Source: JADKBO01 sp965230345 (GTDB lineage Bacteria > Bacteroidota > Bacteroidia > Chitinophagales > Saprospiraceae). From it: DNA of 64,000 nucleotides. Numbering within the stretch: the first letter of the stretch is position 1; each line of letters starts with the position of its first letter. The stretch covers positions 1,612,001 to 1,676,000 of the forward strand of contig CBDDKR010000002.1 of NCBI GenBank assembly GCA_965230345.1. Direction: 5' to 3'. The notes beneath the pieces were generated by a model. That model was not told where the DNA came from. It was given only the letters and a program-made list of their open reading frames with translations, and ran no database searches. This document shows, one piece after another, positions 52,840-61,524 of this stretch. Made by a program: the position numbers and the translations under genes.

Positions 52840-53718
52840 CTAAGAAGATTTTGAAACAGGAAACAAATGAGTTGCTCCGTACAATGGAGCTAAGGATTTT
52901 AACTGGGCTTGTATAATTGTAACATCTGGTAGATTTAATCCTTCTTGTAGCGATGGTAAGAATTCAGACAATGCGTTTGCAATATTACCACCTAAAACAA
53001 TTTTTCGAACACCAGATTTTTTAAGGTATGGAGAAAGAAAAGTGCCCAATTCTCGTCCCCAGTTTTGGAATACTTGATGTGCATCAGTGTCTCCAGATTT
53101 TGATTGCTGCGAAATCGATAAAACGGATGGGTAAGTGAAGCCCAATTGGGTAGAAATCTCCAAAATTCCTCTGGTAGAAAAAATGTCGTCTGCAATTTTA
53201 CCTAGACCAGTTTTTTTATTGTACAATTCTCCATCTTGAGGTGTTCCATTCTCACCCTTTAGAATTTTTCCATCTTTTACGAAACATGCGCCTAACCCCG
53301 TTCCCAATGTAAGGATTAACCCATAAGAAGTGTTTTTTAAGGCTCCATTCCAATACTCACCCATGGCATATGCATCAGCGTCATTGATGAATTTTATGTT
53401 GTTTTTATGAAAGTGAGGGAATCGTTCTAACCAATAGTTTTTTAAATGAAAGCCATAAAGTTGTGTAAATTTATCACCTTGATATAGGCCTATTCCTTGA
53501 GAATAATTAAATTCTCCAGGAATGGCAATACCCAAAGATTGTACATCATAATTTTGGATAAAATGAGTAATACAGTTATCCCATTGTGAGAGGAGTTGTA
53601 ACTTATGTAAACTGTGGGGAGCTTCTAAAACTTGATAGCTTCCTTGAACTAAGTTAAAGTTAGAATCAAAAACTGCTCCTGAAATATGACTTCCTCCTAT
53701 ATCAATACCAACGTACAT
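52840..53718 (-). CDS. ROK-family sugar kinase
   Basis: The 292-residue protein opens MYVGIDIGGSHISGAVFD, the ATP-phosphate loop of the ROK family. It has FINDADAYAMGEYW with the catalytic Asp, LILTLGTGLGACFVKDG and VLGGNIA. The cysteine zinc motif of many ROK kinases is absent. There is no DNA-binding domain, so it is a kinase, not a regulator. It is the first gene of the glycan operon, one base from GH92, and would phosphorylate the mannose or GlcNAc released by the other enzymes. The sugar is inferred. Confidence 0.9.
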   Translation of the reverse strand: MYVGIDIGGSHISGAVFDSNFNLVQGSYQVLEAPHSLHKLQLLSQWDNCITHFIQNYDVQSLGIAIPGEFNYSQGIGLYQGDKFTQLYGFHLKNYWLERFPHFHKNNIKFINDADAYAMGEYWNGALKNTSYGLILTLGTGLGACFVKDGKILKGENGTPQDGELYNKKTGLGKIADDIFSTRGILEISTQLGFTYPSVLSISQQSKSGDTDAHQVFQNWGRELGTFLSPYLKKSGVRKIVLGGNIANALSEFLPSLQEGLNLPDVTIIQAQLKSLAPLYGATHLFPVSKSS

Positions 53719-53931
53719 ACCATATATTATTCTAATAGAGAACTATAGACTAAGTTAAAATTATGTATTGAATTGGAGTAAAAATGAAGTAGAGTTTTTC
53801 ATTAAGTATTAACTTCTAGTGGGGATATTCAATTTATCTAGATTACATCTTTAAAGAATGAGGATTATTATTTTTGAAAGACTTCCAAGAACTATACTTA
53901 TTGCACTAATAACCCTGTTTGTTAGATTCTT

Positions 53932-55956
53932 TTAGAGCTGCAATGCTAATTCATAAGCTGCTTTTATGGCCTTCTGGGCATCAAGTTCTAAAGCTTCATA
54001 TGCTCCACCTATAAGGTGAACACTACTGTGTTTTGTTTTTAATTCTTGGTAGAATATCGGATTGGATTCTTGTCCTGCACAAATGATGACATGATCAACT
54101 TCTAGTATTTTGTTCTCATTGAGAACGGAGATATGTAAACCTTTATCATCAACCTTGTGATACGTGACATTTGATGTCATCTTAACACCTTTCATGTTTA
54201 AGTTGTTTCTATGGATCCATCCCGTTGTTTTTCCAAGAGACTTACCATGTTTTCCTTTTGATCTTTTAAGTAGGTATATTTCCCTTGGATTTTTGGTTTG
54301 TTTATTTTCATTTAAAAGAGCTCCTCTATTTCGATAATCTATATCAACTCCCCATTTGGACATATAAACATCCGTGTTTTTAGATGAAGGAGGTTGTGAC
54401 TTATCATGTGAAAGGAATGTTGCCATATCAAAACCGATACCACCGGCTCCAATTATAGCTGCACTTTTACCGACGGTCACTTCTCCACTAAGCACATTTG
54501 AATAGCTTACCACCTTTGGGTGATTTATCCCTTCGATCGTTGGAATTCTTGGATGTACACCAGTAGCAACTATGATTTCATCGAATTGGTTGAGTAATAA
54601 TTGATCTATTGAAATTGAAGTGTTTAATTGCAATGTTATATCGAGGGCATCAATCATTGACTGATAATATCTGATCGTATGTTGATAGTCTTCTTTGCCA
54701 GGGACTTCCTTAGCAAGGTTAAATTGTCCTCCGATTTTTTGATCTTTTTCGTATACAGTAACGTGATGTCCTCTTTGAGCAGATACGATCGCACAGGACA
54801 AACCGGCTAGTCCCGCTCCAATGATAGCTATAGATTTGGTTTGCGGTGCCGGAGTGAGTTGTAGTTCAGATTCGTTACACGCGATTGGGTTAACCAAACA
54901 TGTGGCTGGTTTGGCTTCAAAAATATGGTCCAAACAAGCTTGATTACAACCAATACATGTATTTATTAAGTGAGCTTCTTGATTCTGTGCTTTGAGAACA
55001 AAATTAGGGTCTGCTAGAAAAGGTCTAGCCATAGAGACCATATCAGCATCTCCATTTTGTAAAATACTTTCGGCAATTTCAGGAGTATTTATTCTATTGG
55101 TTGCTATTAAAGGAATAGATACTTGCCCTTTCATTCTTTTAGTAATCCAACTAAATCCTCCAGGAGGAACAACTGTCCCAATGGTGGGCACCCTTGATTC
55201 GTGCCAACCGATTCCTGTATTGATAATGGTAGCCCCAGCAGACTCAATGGCTTTAGCCAAATGGATTACTTCATCCCAAGTGCTTCCATCATCGACTAAA
55301 TCTAACATTGAAAGGCGATAAATGATAATGAATTCTTTTCCTACAGCCTCTCGTATTCTTCGGACAATTTCTAATGGAAACTGTATCCTGTTTTCATAAG
55401 ATCCTCCCCATTTGTCCTCTCTTTTATTGGTTCGCTTAGCAATGAACTGATTGATTAGATAACCTTCCGATCCCATAACTTCTACTCCATCGTAACCGGC
55501 TTCCTTAGCAAGAATAGCACAATTGACATAGTCAAGAATGGTCTGGAATACTTGTTCCGTCGACAACTCTTTGGGTTTAAAAGGGGTGATCGGAGATTGA
55601 ATGGGAGATGGAGCGACCAAGTTTGGAGAATAAGCATAGCGCCCAGTGTGTAAAATTTGCATACAAATCTTTCCTCCTTCTTTATGAACTGCTTTGGTAA
55701 TGATTTTATGCTTGTCTCTTTCTTGTGTAGTGGAGAGTTTGGCAGATCCGAAGGCTACAACTCCTGACTCATTTGGAGATATTCCTCCTGTTACAATCAA
55801 CCCAACTTGACCCCTTGCCCTTTCTGCATAATAAGCGGCAGCACGCTCAAATCCTCCCGGAAGTTCTTCTAGGTTAGTATGCATGGAACCCATAAGAACT
55901 CTATTCTTTAAGGTGGTAAAGCCTAAGTCCAGAGGTGAAAGTAACTTGTTATACAT
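53932..55956 (-). CDS. NADH:flavin oxidoreductase / 2,4-dienoyl-CoA reductase-like
   Basis: From the ATG at 55956 the protein has 674 residues. The N-terminal Old Yellow Enzyme barrel (~1-330) starts KLLSPLDLGFTTLKNRVLMGSMHTNLE. The 4Fe-4S motif is CIGCNQACLDHIFEAKPATC (C-x2-C-x3-C-x11-C, around 340-360). FAD and NAD domains follow (IAIIGAGLAGLSCAIVSAQRG and SAAIIGAGGIGFDMATFL). This is the FadH layout; reduction of unsaturated acyl-CoAs is likely, but relatives act on other enones. The upstream TTG (55974) lies in a -7 box and is rejected. Confidence 0.92.
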   Translation of the reverse strand: MYNKLLSPLDLGFTTLKNRVLMGSMHTNLEELPGGFERAAAYYAERARGQVGLIVTGGISPNESGVVAFGSAKLSTTQERDKHKIITKAVHKEGGKICMQILHTGRYAYSPNLVAPSPIQSPITPFKPKELSTEQVFQTILDYVNCAILAKEAGYDGVEVMGSEGYLINQFIAKRTNKREDKWGGSYENRIQFPLEIVRRIREAVGKEFIIIYRLSMLDLVDDGSTWDEVIHLAKAIESAGATIINTGIGWHESRVPTIGTVVPPGGFSWITKRMKGQVSIPLIATNRINTPEIAESILQNGDADMVSMARPFLADPNFVLKAQNQEAHLINTCIGCNQACLDHIFEAKPATCLVNPIACNESELQLTPAPQTKSIAIIGAGLAGLSCAIVSAQRGHHVTVYEKDQKIGGQFNLAKEVPGKEDYQHTIRYYQSMIDALDITLQLNTSISIDQLLLNQFDEIIVATGVHPRIPTIEGINHPKVVSYSNVLSGEVTVGKSAAIIGAGGIGFDMATFLSHDKSQPPSSKNTDVYMSKWGVDIDYRNRGALLNENKQTKNPREIYLLKRSKGKHGKSLGKTTGWIHRNNLNMKGVKMTSNVTYHKVDDKGLHISVLNENKILEVDHVIICAGQESNPIFYQELKTKHSSVHLIGGAYEALELDAQKAIKAAYELALQL

Positions 55957-55971
55957 ATTAAGTGTTTTAAT

Positions 55972-55979
55972 CAAAGATA
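55972..55979 (-). promoter_or_regulatory. -7 box of the FadH-like gene
   Basis: The minus strand reads TATCTTTG, an exact TAnnTTTG match overlapping an in-frame TTG. The true start is therefore the ATG 18 bases further on. Confidence 0.6.
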
Positions 55980-56210
55980 ATTATACTTATGGTATAGTTT
56001 TTAATTGAATTGGATTAAAAGAAAGCTTCTCTTTTATCATGGATATGCAAAGAATATGAAAGATAGAATTTTAAAATATAACATGATATATAGCATGAAG
56101 TGATTTTAATTCATATTAATTGGAACAAAATTTGCGTTGATTTCATTGATATGGTGCGTAGGATAAGATCTTACATCGTAAAACAGATAAAATAGTAAAA
56201 ACATATTAGT

Positions 56211-57164
56211 ATGGCAAATAGAGCAATTCCTTTAGTTGATTTATCCAAATTTGTACATGGAAATGAGTCAGAGCGAAATGAGTTTGTTGACGAATTAGGT
56301 AATGCGTTTCATAATGTTGGATTTGTTGGTGTAACTAATCATGGAGTTCCTAAAGATTTAATTGATAATTTTTTCAATGCGTCAAAAGAATTTTTCTCAT
56401 TACCTGTTGATGTAAAGAGGAAGTACGAAATTGAGAATTTGGCTGGACAAAGAGGATACACATCTTTTGGAAGAGAACATGCTAAACAATCACAAGTTGC
56501 TGATTTGAAGGAGTTTTTTCAATTTGGTCAATACGTAGAAAGTGATCACCCATTGAAATCTGATTATCCAGACAATCCTTTTGTGGATGCATCACCATCA
56601 TTCTCAGAATATGCAGAAAAACTATACAAAGAATTTGAAGTGGCAGGAGGCCACTTGCTTAGAGCTATTGCGATCCATTTGAACTTAGATGAGCAATATT
56701 TTGCCGAAAAAATTGAAGATGGAAACAGTATTTTAAGGTCAATCCATTATCCACCAATTACAGAAGAACCCAATTCAGCTATACGTGCTGAAGAGCATGA
56801 GGATATCAACCTAATCACTTTATTGGTTGGTGCTTCAGCTGGAGGGTTACAATTGTTGGATTCGGATGGGAAATGGCAAGATATTGTACCAGAAAATGAT
56901 GAAATAGTCATTAATGTAGGTGATATGCTACAGCGCCTAACAAATAATTATTTGATTTCTACTACACACAGAGTGGTTAATCCTCCTCGAGAAAGCTGGC
57001 ATATTCCTAGACTAAGTATTCCATTTTTCTTGCACCCAAAAGGAGATATGGATTTGTCTTGTTTGGAAGGTTGTGTAACTGAAGATAGACCTCTTGTATA
57101 TAAACCAATAACAGCTGGCGAATACTTAAATGAAAGGTTGAGGGAAATAGGTCTTAAAAAATAA
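56211..57164 (+). CDS. IPNS-like 2-oxoglutarate/Fe(II)-dependent dioxygenase
   Basis: The 317-residue protein has the isopenicillin-N-synthase-like layout: an N-terminal DIOX_N region (PLVDLSKFV... GFVGVTNHGVPKDLI) and a double-stranded beta-helix. The iron ligands are H196 and D198 (EEHEDINLITLL) and H253 (STTHRVVNPPR); R267-L-S269 (IPRLSIPFF) binds the cosubstrate. It hydroxylates or desaturates a small molecule. It lies next to tatA with its own transcript, so the context gives no substrate. Related Bacteroidota proteins are common but uncharacterised. Confidence 0.9.
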   Translation: MANRAIPLVDLSKFVHGNESERNEFVDELGNAFHNVGFVGVTNHGVPKDLIDNFFNASKEFFSLPVDVKRKYEIENLAGQRGYTSFGREHAKQSQVADLKEFFQFGQYVESDHPLKSDYPDNPFVDASPSFSEYAEKLYKEFEVAGGHLLRAIAIHLNLDEQYFAEKIEDGNSILRSIHYPPITEEPNSAIRAEEHEDINLITLLVGASAGGLQLLDSDGKWQDIVPENDEIVINVGDMLQRLTNNYLISTTHRVVNPPRESWHIPRLSIPFFLHPKGDMDLSCLEGCVTEDRPLVYKPITAGEYLNERLREIGLKK

Positions 57165-57188
57165 TTTGCTAATTATTGCGTACTTCGC

Positions 57189-57219
57189 TTGATTTCTGCG
57201 TTTTGTATACGTAATTTTG
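57189..57219 (+). promoter_or_regulatory. Promoter of tatA
   Basis: TTG (57189-57191), 20 bases, then TAATTTTG (57212-57219): a full match to the Bacteroidota promoter, with a leader of about 20-25 bases. Confidence 0.75.
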
Positions 57220-57247
57220 CGCTTATACTTAAAATTTAATATTAAAA

Positions 57248-57451
57248 ATGATGAACTTGTTTATCCTATTAGGAATGCCTGGAGGACCTGAGTTGTTGGT
57301 TATTGTATTTATCGTTTTGTTGTTGTTTGGTGGTAAGAAATTGCCAGAACTTATGAGAGGATTAGGCAAGGGTATACGTGAATTTAATAATGCTAAGGCT
57401 AATATTGAGTCTGAGGTGAAAGAAAATATTAAAAGTATCGATAAGGAGTAA
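57248..57451 (+). CDS. tatA: Twin-arginine translocase subunit TatA/E
   Basis: The 67-residue protein has the TatA pattern: a short periplasmic start, one membrane helix (PELLVIVFIVLLLFG), the FGGKKLPELMRGLGKGIREF amphipathic hinge and a charged tail. TatA makes the pore that passes folded proteins across the inner membrane. TatC is not in the window. A second ATG follows directly (residue 2), so either Met could be the start. Confidence 0.93.
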   Translation: MMNLFILLGMPGGPELLVIVFIVLLLFGGKKLPELMRGLGKGIREFNNAKANIESEVKENIKSIDKE

Positions 57452-57478
57452 TCCATATGATACTCTAATAAAATAGAA

Positions 57479-57510
57479 GGGGCTGTCTCATTTAGAGATG
57501 GCCTTTTTTT
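57479..57510 (+). terminator. Terminator of tatA (left hairpin of the MITE-like repeat)
   Basis: GGCTGTCTC pairs with GAGATGGCC around ATTTA, followed by seven T. The sequence is nearly the same as the left end of the IS1182-family element. Confidence 0.8.
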
Positions 57511-57553
57511 GTTGATGGACCTCTTTGGAAGTTTATAATATTTGGTAAATGTT

Positions 57554-57584
57554 AAGAGGCCATCTAATGCATAGACAGCCTCTT
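57554..57584 (-). terminator. Right hairpin of the MITE-like repeat
   Basis: AAGAGGCCATCTA and TAGACAGCCTCTT form a 13-bp stem that is perfect only on the minus-strand RNA, where the two variant positions become G-U pairs. It would end the lipoprotein transcript. Confidence 0.65.
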
Positions 57585-57616
57585 ATAAATCATTGTAATG
57601 TTATTAATCACATAAT

Positions 57617-58108
57617 TCAATCCACCCTTAAGAATGAAACAGACATACTATCTGTAGCACTTTGCGATGGATCGTCGTAGTTCAATCCTCCAGGATGGTA
57701 AAGGATGTTGACTTTGATGCTTTCTGTGTTCTCCGTGACTTGATTTAAGTCATCAATCTTTAATGTTGAAGTTTTAGGTATATCATGATCACAATCTACC
57801 TGATAGCCATGATTATCAGAGTTGGCAGTATAAGAAGTTCCGTTTCCACCATGATTTCCTACACTCCAATTGCCTGAAGGAGAATCGCTGTAAACTTTCC
57901 AAATTACCAATTCTTTGTTTACGTCGATGCCAATAAGGACGTCATCCGGCATGCAAAAATCACCCACTTCAGCTTTGAAAAAGGTATAACCTTCTCTATC
58001 CCAACAATTGTTGCCAAAAAAGATCTTGTCTTTAGAGCAATCGTCTGATTTTTCACAAGAGGCAAGAAGGAGAAGGTTGATAAATAAAACGAAATAAAAT
58101 TTATTCAT
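57617..58108 (-). CDS. Lipoprotein, tandem copy A
   Basis: The 163-residue protein has a lipoprotein signal with acceptor C18 (NLLLLASCEKS) and a beta-rich body with several cysteines (DDCSKDK, NNCWDREGYTFFKAEVGDFC, YQVDCDHD). I do not recognise a family. It is a near-copy of the gene just upstream: the two differ at about 14 positions, half of them in residues 81-97. Its 5' flank keeps the last bases of the T9SS gene (GTTTAAACACTAAAATC), so this copy is the derived one. It is likely a surface or periplasmic lipoprotein working with the T9SS protein. Confidence 0.8.
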   Translation of the reverse strand: MNKFYFVLFINLLLLASCEKSDDCSKDKIFFGNNCWDREGYTFFKAEVGDFCMPDDVLIGIDVNKELVIWKVYSDSPSGNWSVGNHGGNGTSYTANSDNHGYQVDCDHDIPKTSTLKIDDLNQVTENTESIKVNILYHPGGLNYDDPSQSATDSMSVSFLRVD

Positions 58109-58183
58109 GATTTTAGTGTTTAAACTACAGTTAAATAACTCTTTTCAAGAGTTAGGCCTTAGTTATAACGTTGGTTGAGGTTT

Positions 58184-58675
58184 TCAATCCACCCTTAAGA
58201 ATGAAACAGACATACTATCTGTAGCACTTAGCGATGGATCGTCGTAGTTCAATCCTCCAGGATGGTAAAGGATGTTGACTTTGATGCTTTCTGTGTTCTC
58301 ATTGACTTGATTTAAGTCATCAATCTTTAATGTTGAAGTTTTACGGACATCATGCTCACAATCCACTTGATAGCCATGATTATCGTAATTGGCGGAATAA
58401 GAAGTTCCCTTTCCACCATAACTTGCAACACCCCAATTGCCTGAAGGAGAATCGCTGTAAACTTTCCAAATTACCAATTCTTTGTTTACGTCGATGCCAA
58501 TAAGGACGTCATCCGGCATGCAAAAATCACCCACTTCAGCTTTGAAAAAGGTATAACCTTCTCTGTCCCAACAATTGTTTCCAAAAAAGATTTTGTCTTT
58601 GGAACAATCGTCTGATTTGTCGCAGGAGGCAAGAAGGAGAAGGTTGATAAATAAAACGAAATATAATTTATTCAT
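58184..58675 (-). CDS. Lipoprotein, tandem copy B
   Basis: The 163-residue product (from the ATG at 58675) is the probable original of the pair, with acceptor C18 (NLLLLASCDKS). An in-frame ATG at 58693 overlaps the T9SS gene's end, but copy A lacks it, so I chose the shared Met. It lies four bases past the stop of the T9SS gene and is surely co-transcribed. The same Cys-rich body is present; residues 81-97 read WGVASYGGKGTSYSANYD against WSVGNHGGNGTSYTANSD in copy A. Confidence 0.8.
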   Translation of the reverse strand: MNKLYFVLFINLLLLASCDKSDDCSKDKIFFGNNCWDREGYTFFKAEVGDFCMPDDVLIGIDVNKELVIWKVYSDSPSGNWGVASYGGKGTSYSANYDNHGYQVDCEHDVRKTSTLKIDDLNQVNENTESIKVNILYHPGGLNYDDPSLSATDSMSVSFLRVD

Positions 58676-58679
58676 GATT

Positions 58680-61049
58680 TTAGTGTTTAACAAATTTCAG
58701 TATTTTTTTATTTTTAATGTCCTTGTATGCAAGGAAGTATATTCCGGGTTGAAGCAAAGCGATATTCAATTTTACCAATTTATCTTCTTTAAGTATTTTA
58801 CTAGTTAGAACGATTTGCCCTGATTTAGAATAAATAATTAACTCTGCGTCAAGGGTTAGAGATTTATCACGTTCAAATGTCAATATGTCATTAACTGGAG
58901 ATGGATAAACTTTGTACAGATTATTCTTAATATAAGAGATTTTATCCAATGATGATGGCTTCGGAGACGGTTCAGGAGTTATTGTATCTTTGGTGTCTTG
59001 AACTTCCTCAAGAATTGTCTGTGGATAAGTAGTATTCTTGTTAGGTTCATTTGTTGATATTCGATTAGATGAAGGAATAACATCATCACAACCCCTTAAA
59101 TATTGACAATCCGCATGGCACGGAATATCGACTTCACAGCATCCAATGACTTCGAATACATCACCCCAGTTCCCAGCTAATCCAATGTGTTCTCCAGCCA
59201 TAACTTTCAGTGTACCCCAGCCGTAAGGATAATTATTGGTTACGCTACTCCAAAAAGGTTCATCACCGAGTTCATCATCTGTATCATGTTGAGGTGGATC
59301 GGTTAAGACTTCATCTTCCATACTTCCAACTACATAGTTAGCTAGTTTCTCACATTCGCAATATTCAGGAACCTGTCCTGTCGAATCGACCAAAGTCTCT
59401 ACATAGCCAGCTAAAACGACATCTGATATAGCGTAAGCTATGGTTTCTGCCTCTTGTCTAGATCTTCCAGAAAATCCTGCTCCAGAAGCGATTTGTGCAG
59501 TGTATCTTATACCAGGTTCTAAATTAAAAGATATGGTCCCATCAAAGAACGATTCTTGTATTTCTTGTTGTGCATCACAACTTCCCGTAAAAAGAAAGGT
59601 CTGTGCAATATCTAAGACTTCATCCGCAATTCCTACTGCTGATTCAATGTCGAATTCTGATTCTAATGCCGTAAGTATTTGCATAGATAGGCTTCCTGTA
59701 CTTGCCAATAAGCTATCCAACGAATCGGCTTGTCCATTTTCATCTGCGCACTCTGAAGCAGCCGTAATGGCGTGAGTCATCGTATCGATAATATTGCCCC
59801 TATCATCAGTGATAGAAAAGACTGCCCAATCCGTGACGGTGGTATGGGACATTTCATTACTACCCCATAAGTAACCTCCTTTTTGAGCTCTTGTCATTAT
59901 CTCAGCGGAGTAATGATATCTCAAGGTGACTCTTTTTTTACAGCTGCTACAATTTGCTATATCTGGAGCAATGGTAGATGGATCAACGCAGACCATTCTA
60001 TAACTTAGAGTAGACTTTCCAAGATTTGTCGTTTTGTTGAAAGGATGAGATGTGCCTCTTCCCATGTCTGCATAGGTGGCATATGCAGCCGCATGGGAAG
60101 CTCCCATAACGGCTTCTGACCATTTAATATTCGTACCCTTCCTTTTGGTACTGCCCTTTTTTCCATAGTTGAAATCATCATGTCGTGCGATATAATCAAA
60201 ACATTCATTATCAACAGATCTATCCTTCCATCCATGATGGTTGGCTGTCGTATTGGTGATGATCATTTCACAAGCGCAGTCATTTTCTTCGTCATTGTTG
60301 CCACCATTATTACCATCTGTTTTTATATTATCTTCCCAATCCAATAACAGTTGACATAGGGTCCCATCAATGGTTAAATATCCATTGCCTTGAGTAAAGG
60401 TACTAGAATTATAATTGGTAAATACACTAATCAATTCGCACACTTGGACCTGAGTGAGGTCCAAGATACCCTCCAATAGCGTAATGAATTCTATTACATT
60501 TACCGATTCGCCGCAAAAAGATTCTACCAAAGATGGACCATTTCCATTAGGGGTAACATTATTGGTGAATTGTCCAAGTCTTCGGTCTAAATCTACAGAA
60601 ATATTTGTAATACCCTGCTCTTTTTCCATGGAGTAGTTAAGCACTTCTGCACCTATTACATCACCAGATGAAGTTGCTTGTATTAGTTTGAGTTGCAATT
60701 GATTCTCATATGCAAAAACGTTGGTAATCATGGCAGAATTATCATCTACTTTAACCAGATTATTACTTTCTTGATGATAAATCCAATACGTTGAAGCTCC
60801 ATCCCCTTCCACTTCATTCAGATTGGTCGTATATGTTTTATTTGGATCGCAATCAAACTTAAAGGTTATATCATATCTTCCTCTACAATTCTTTATGTAG
60901 GTAATAAACCAATTGTCACAAGGGATTTTTTTAATTGGTGTTTTTTCCATGAAATCTGAATCACTCAAGTTTGGAGGACCTTCAATTTGGGCACTTAGAA
61001 ATCCCCATGAAAAGATGAACGTAATTGAAATTAGAATTATTTTTTTCAT
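58680..61049 (-). CDS. Secreted T9SS type A sorting domain protein of unknown function
   Basis: The 789-residue protein has a signal peptide (to ~20, WGFLSAQ) and a C-terminal type A sorting domain (VYPSPVNDILTFERDKS... LQPGIYFLAYKDI). The middle is rich in cysteine (CACEMII, CSSCKKRVTLRYHY, CECEKLANYV, CHADCQYLRGC) and does not match a family I know. It includes a His/Tyr-rich stretch (NTTANHHGWKDRS, AVMGASHAAAYATYA). A Pro/Asp/Thr linker precedes the sorting domain. It heads an operon with two lipoprotein genes. It may be a surface binding protein or enzyme; nothing firmer can be said. Confidence 0.85.
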   Translation of the reverse strand: MKKIILISITFIFSWGFLSAQIEGPPNLSDSDFMEKTPIKKIPCDNWFITYIKNCRGRYDITFKFDCDPNKTYTTNLNEVEGDGASTYWIYHQESNNLVKVDDNSAMITNVFAYENQLQLKLIQATSSGDVIGAEVLNYSMEKEQGITNISVDLDRRLGQFTNNVTPNGNGPSLVESFCGESVNVIEFITLLEGILDLTQVQVCELISVFTNYNSSTFTQGNGYLTIDGTLCQLLLDWEDNIKTDGNNGGNNDEENDCACEMIITNTTANHHGWKDRSVDNECFDYIARHDDFNYGKKGSTKRKGTNIKWSEAVMGASHAAAYATYADMGRGTSHPFNKTTNLGKSTLSYRMVCVDPSTIAPDIANCSSCKKRVTLRYHYSAEIMTRAQKGGYLWGSNEMSHTTVTDWAVFSITDDRGNIIDTMTHAITAASECADENGQADSLDSLLASTGSLSMQILTALESEFDIESAVGIADEVLDIAQTFLFTGSCDAQQEIQESFFDGTISFNLEPGIRYTAQIASGAGFSGRSRQEAETIAYAISDVVLAGYVETLVDSTGQVPEYCECEKLANYVVGSMEDEVLTDPPQHDTDDELGDEPFWSSVTNNYPYGWGTLKVMAGEHIGLAGNWGDVFEVIGCCEVDIPCHADCQYLRGCDDVIPSSNRISTNEPNKNTTYPQTILEEVQDTKDTITPEPSPKPSSLDKISYIKNNLYKVYPSPVNDILTFERDKSLTLDAELIIYSKSGQIVLTSKILKEDKLVKLNIALLQPGIYFLAYKDIKNKKILKFVKH

Positions 61050-61497
61050 AAATTTTAAATTTAGGTTTTAAAAAATGTTCAAGTAAAACAAGAGAAGCTT
61101 TTCCTTTTACGTCTACATCATTTAAATGACTAACTTGAAAGGTGAATAAATATTAACCGATTTTGTTAAATTGTAGCGTTTTATGCCAAATTCTTTCGTT
61201 TTATCTGTGTTCTTATTCTAAATGTAATATATTTATTTCAAAGTGTTGTGTGGATTGTGTTTTTTGTAATAAAATTAACATTAACGGTAGTTTTATGGGT
61301 TAATAGATGTTTTGTCTAAGTAGTGTAATAATAGAAGAGTTAGCGTACGGATTAGGATTTTGAGGGCTATAAAAAAGCGTTGAGTGATATTAAGATTTAA
61401 ATTTTGGGAACTAAACCTCAGTTATTTTTTTCAACTGGATAGGTTGAATTAAATATTGATATCAAAACCCATGAAGTGAATAAAAATTAAGACCTTT
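61050..61497. other. Intergenic region between the T9SS protein and serC
   Basis: This divergent region is very AT-rich. I see no full promoter, only a weak GACCTTTG box near 61.49 kb, and no gene or repeat. Confidence 0.45.
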
Positions 61498-61524
61498 GTG
61501 CGAACCATTGATTTACATTTACAG

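Larger units (their letters stand above)
57476..57586. repeat. MITE-like element with IS1182-type ends
   Basis: About 110 bases are bounded by GAAGGGGCTGTCTCATTTAG on the left and, read inward, TAAGAGGCTGTCTATGCATT on the right. Both resemble the ends of the IS1182-family element near 33 kb, and the similarity extends inward past the hairpin (GTTTATAATATTTGG versus ATTTATAATTTGATA). It has no coding capacity and sits between converging genes, where its two hairpins act as terminators. Confidence 0.6.
57611..58692 (-). repeat. Tandem duplication of a ~510-bp unit
   Basis: Two units (about 57611-58125 and 58182-58692) carry the two lipoprotein genes. Both start with TTCAATCCACCCTTAAGAA and end with CATGATTTTAGTGTTTAA on the plus strand. 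Most of the unit is nearly identical; differences cluster at about 57750-57870 and the matching part of the other unit. Confidence 0.85.

Noticed and set aside
52840..53718. ROK transcriptional repressor for the glycan operon
   Set aside because: There is no N-terminal helix-turn-helix; the protein begins at the ATP loop, so it is a kinase.
61498..61524. GTG start for serC
   Set aside because: The extra nine residues are not family-like; SerC proteins begin at the MKVYNFSAGPA-type sequence.
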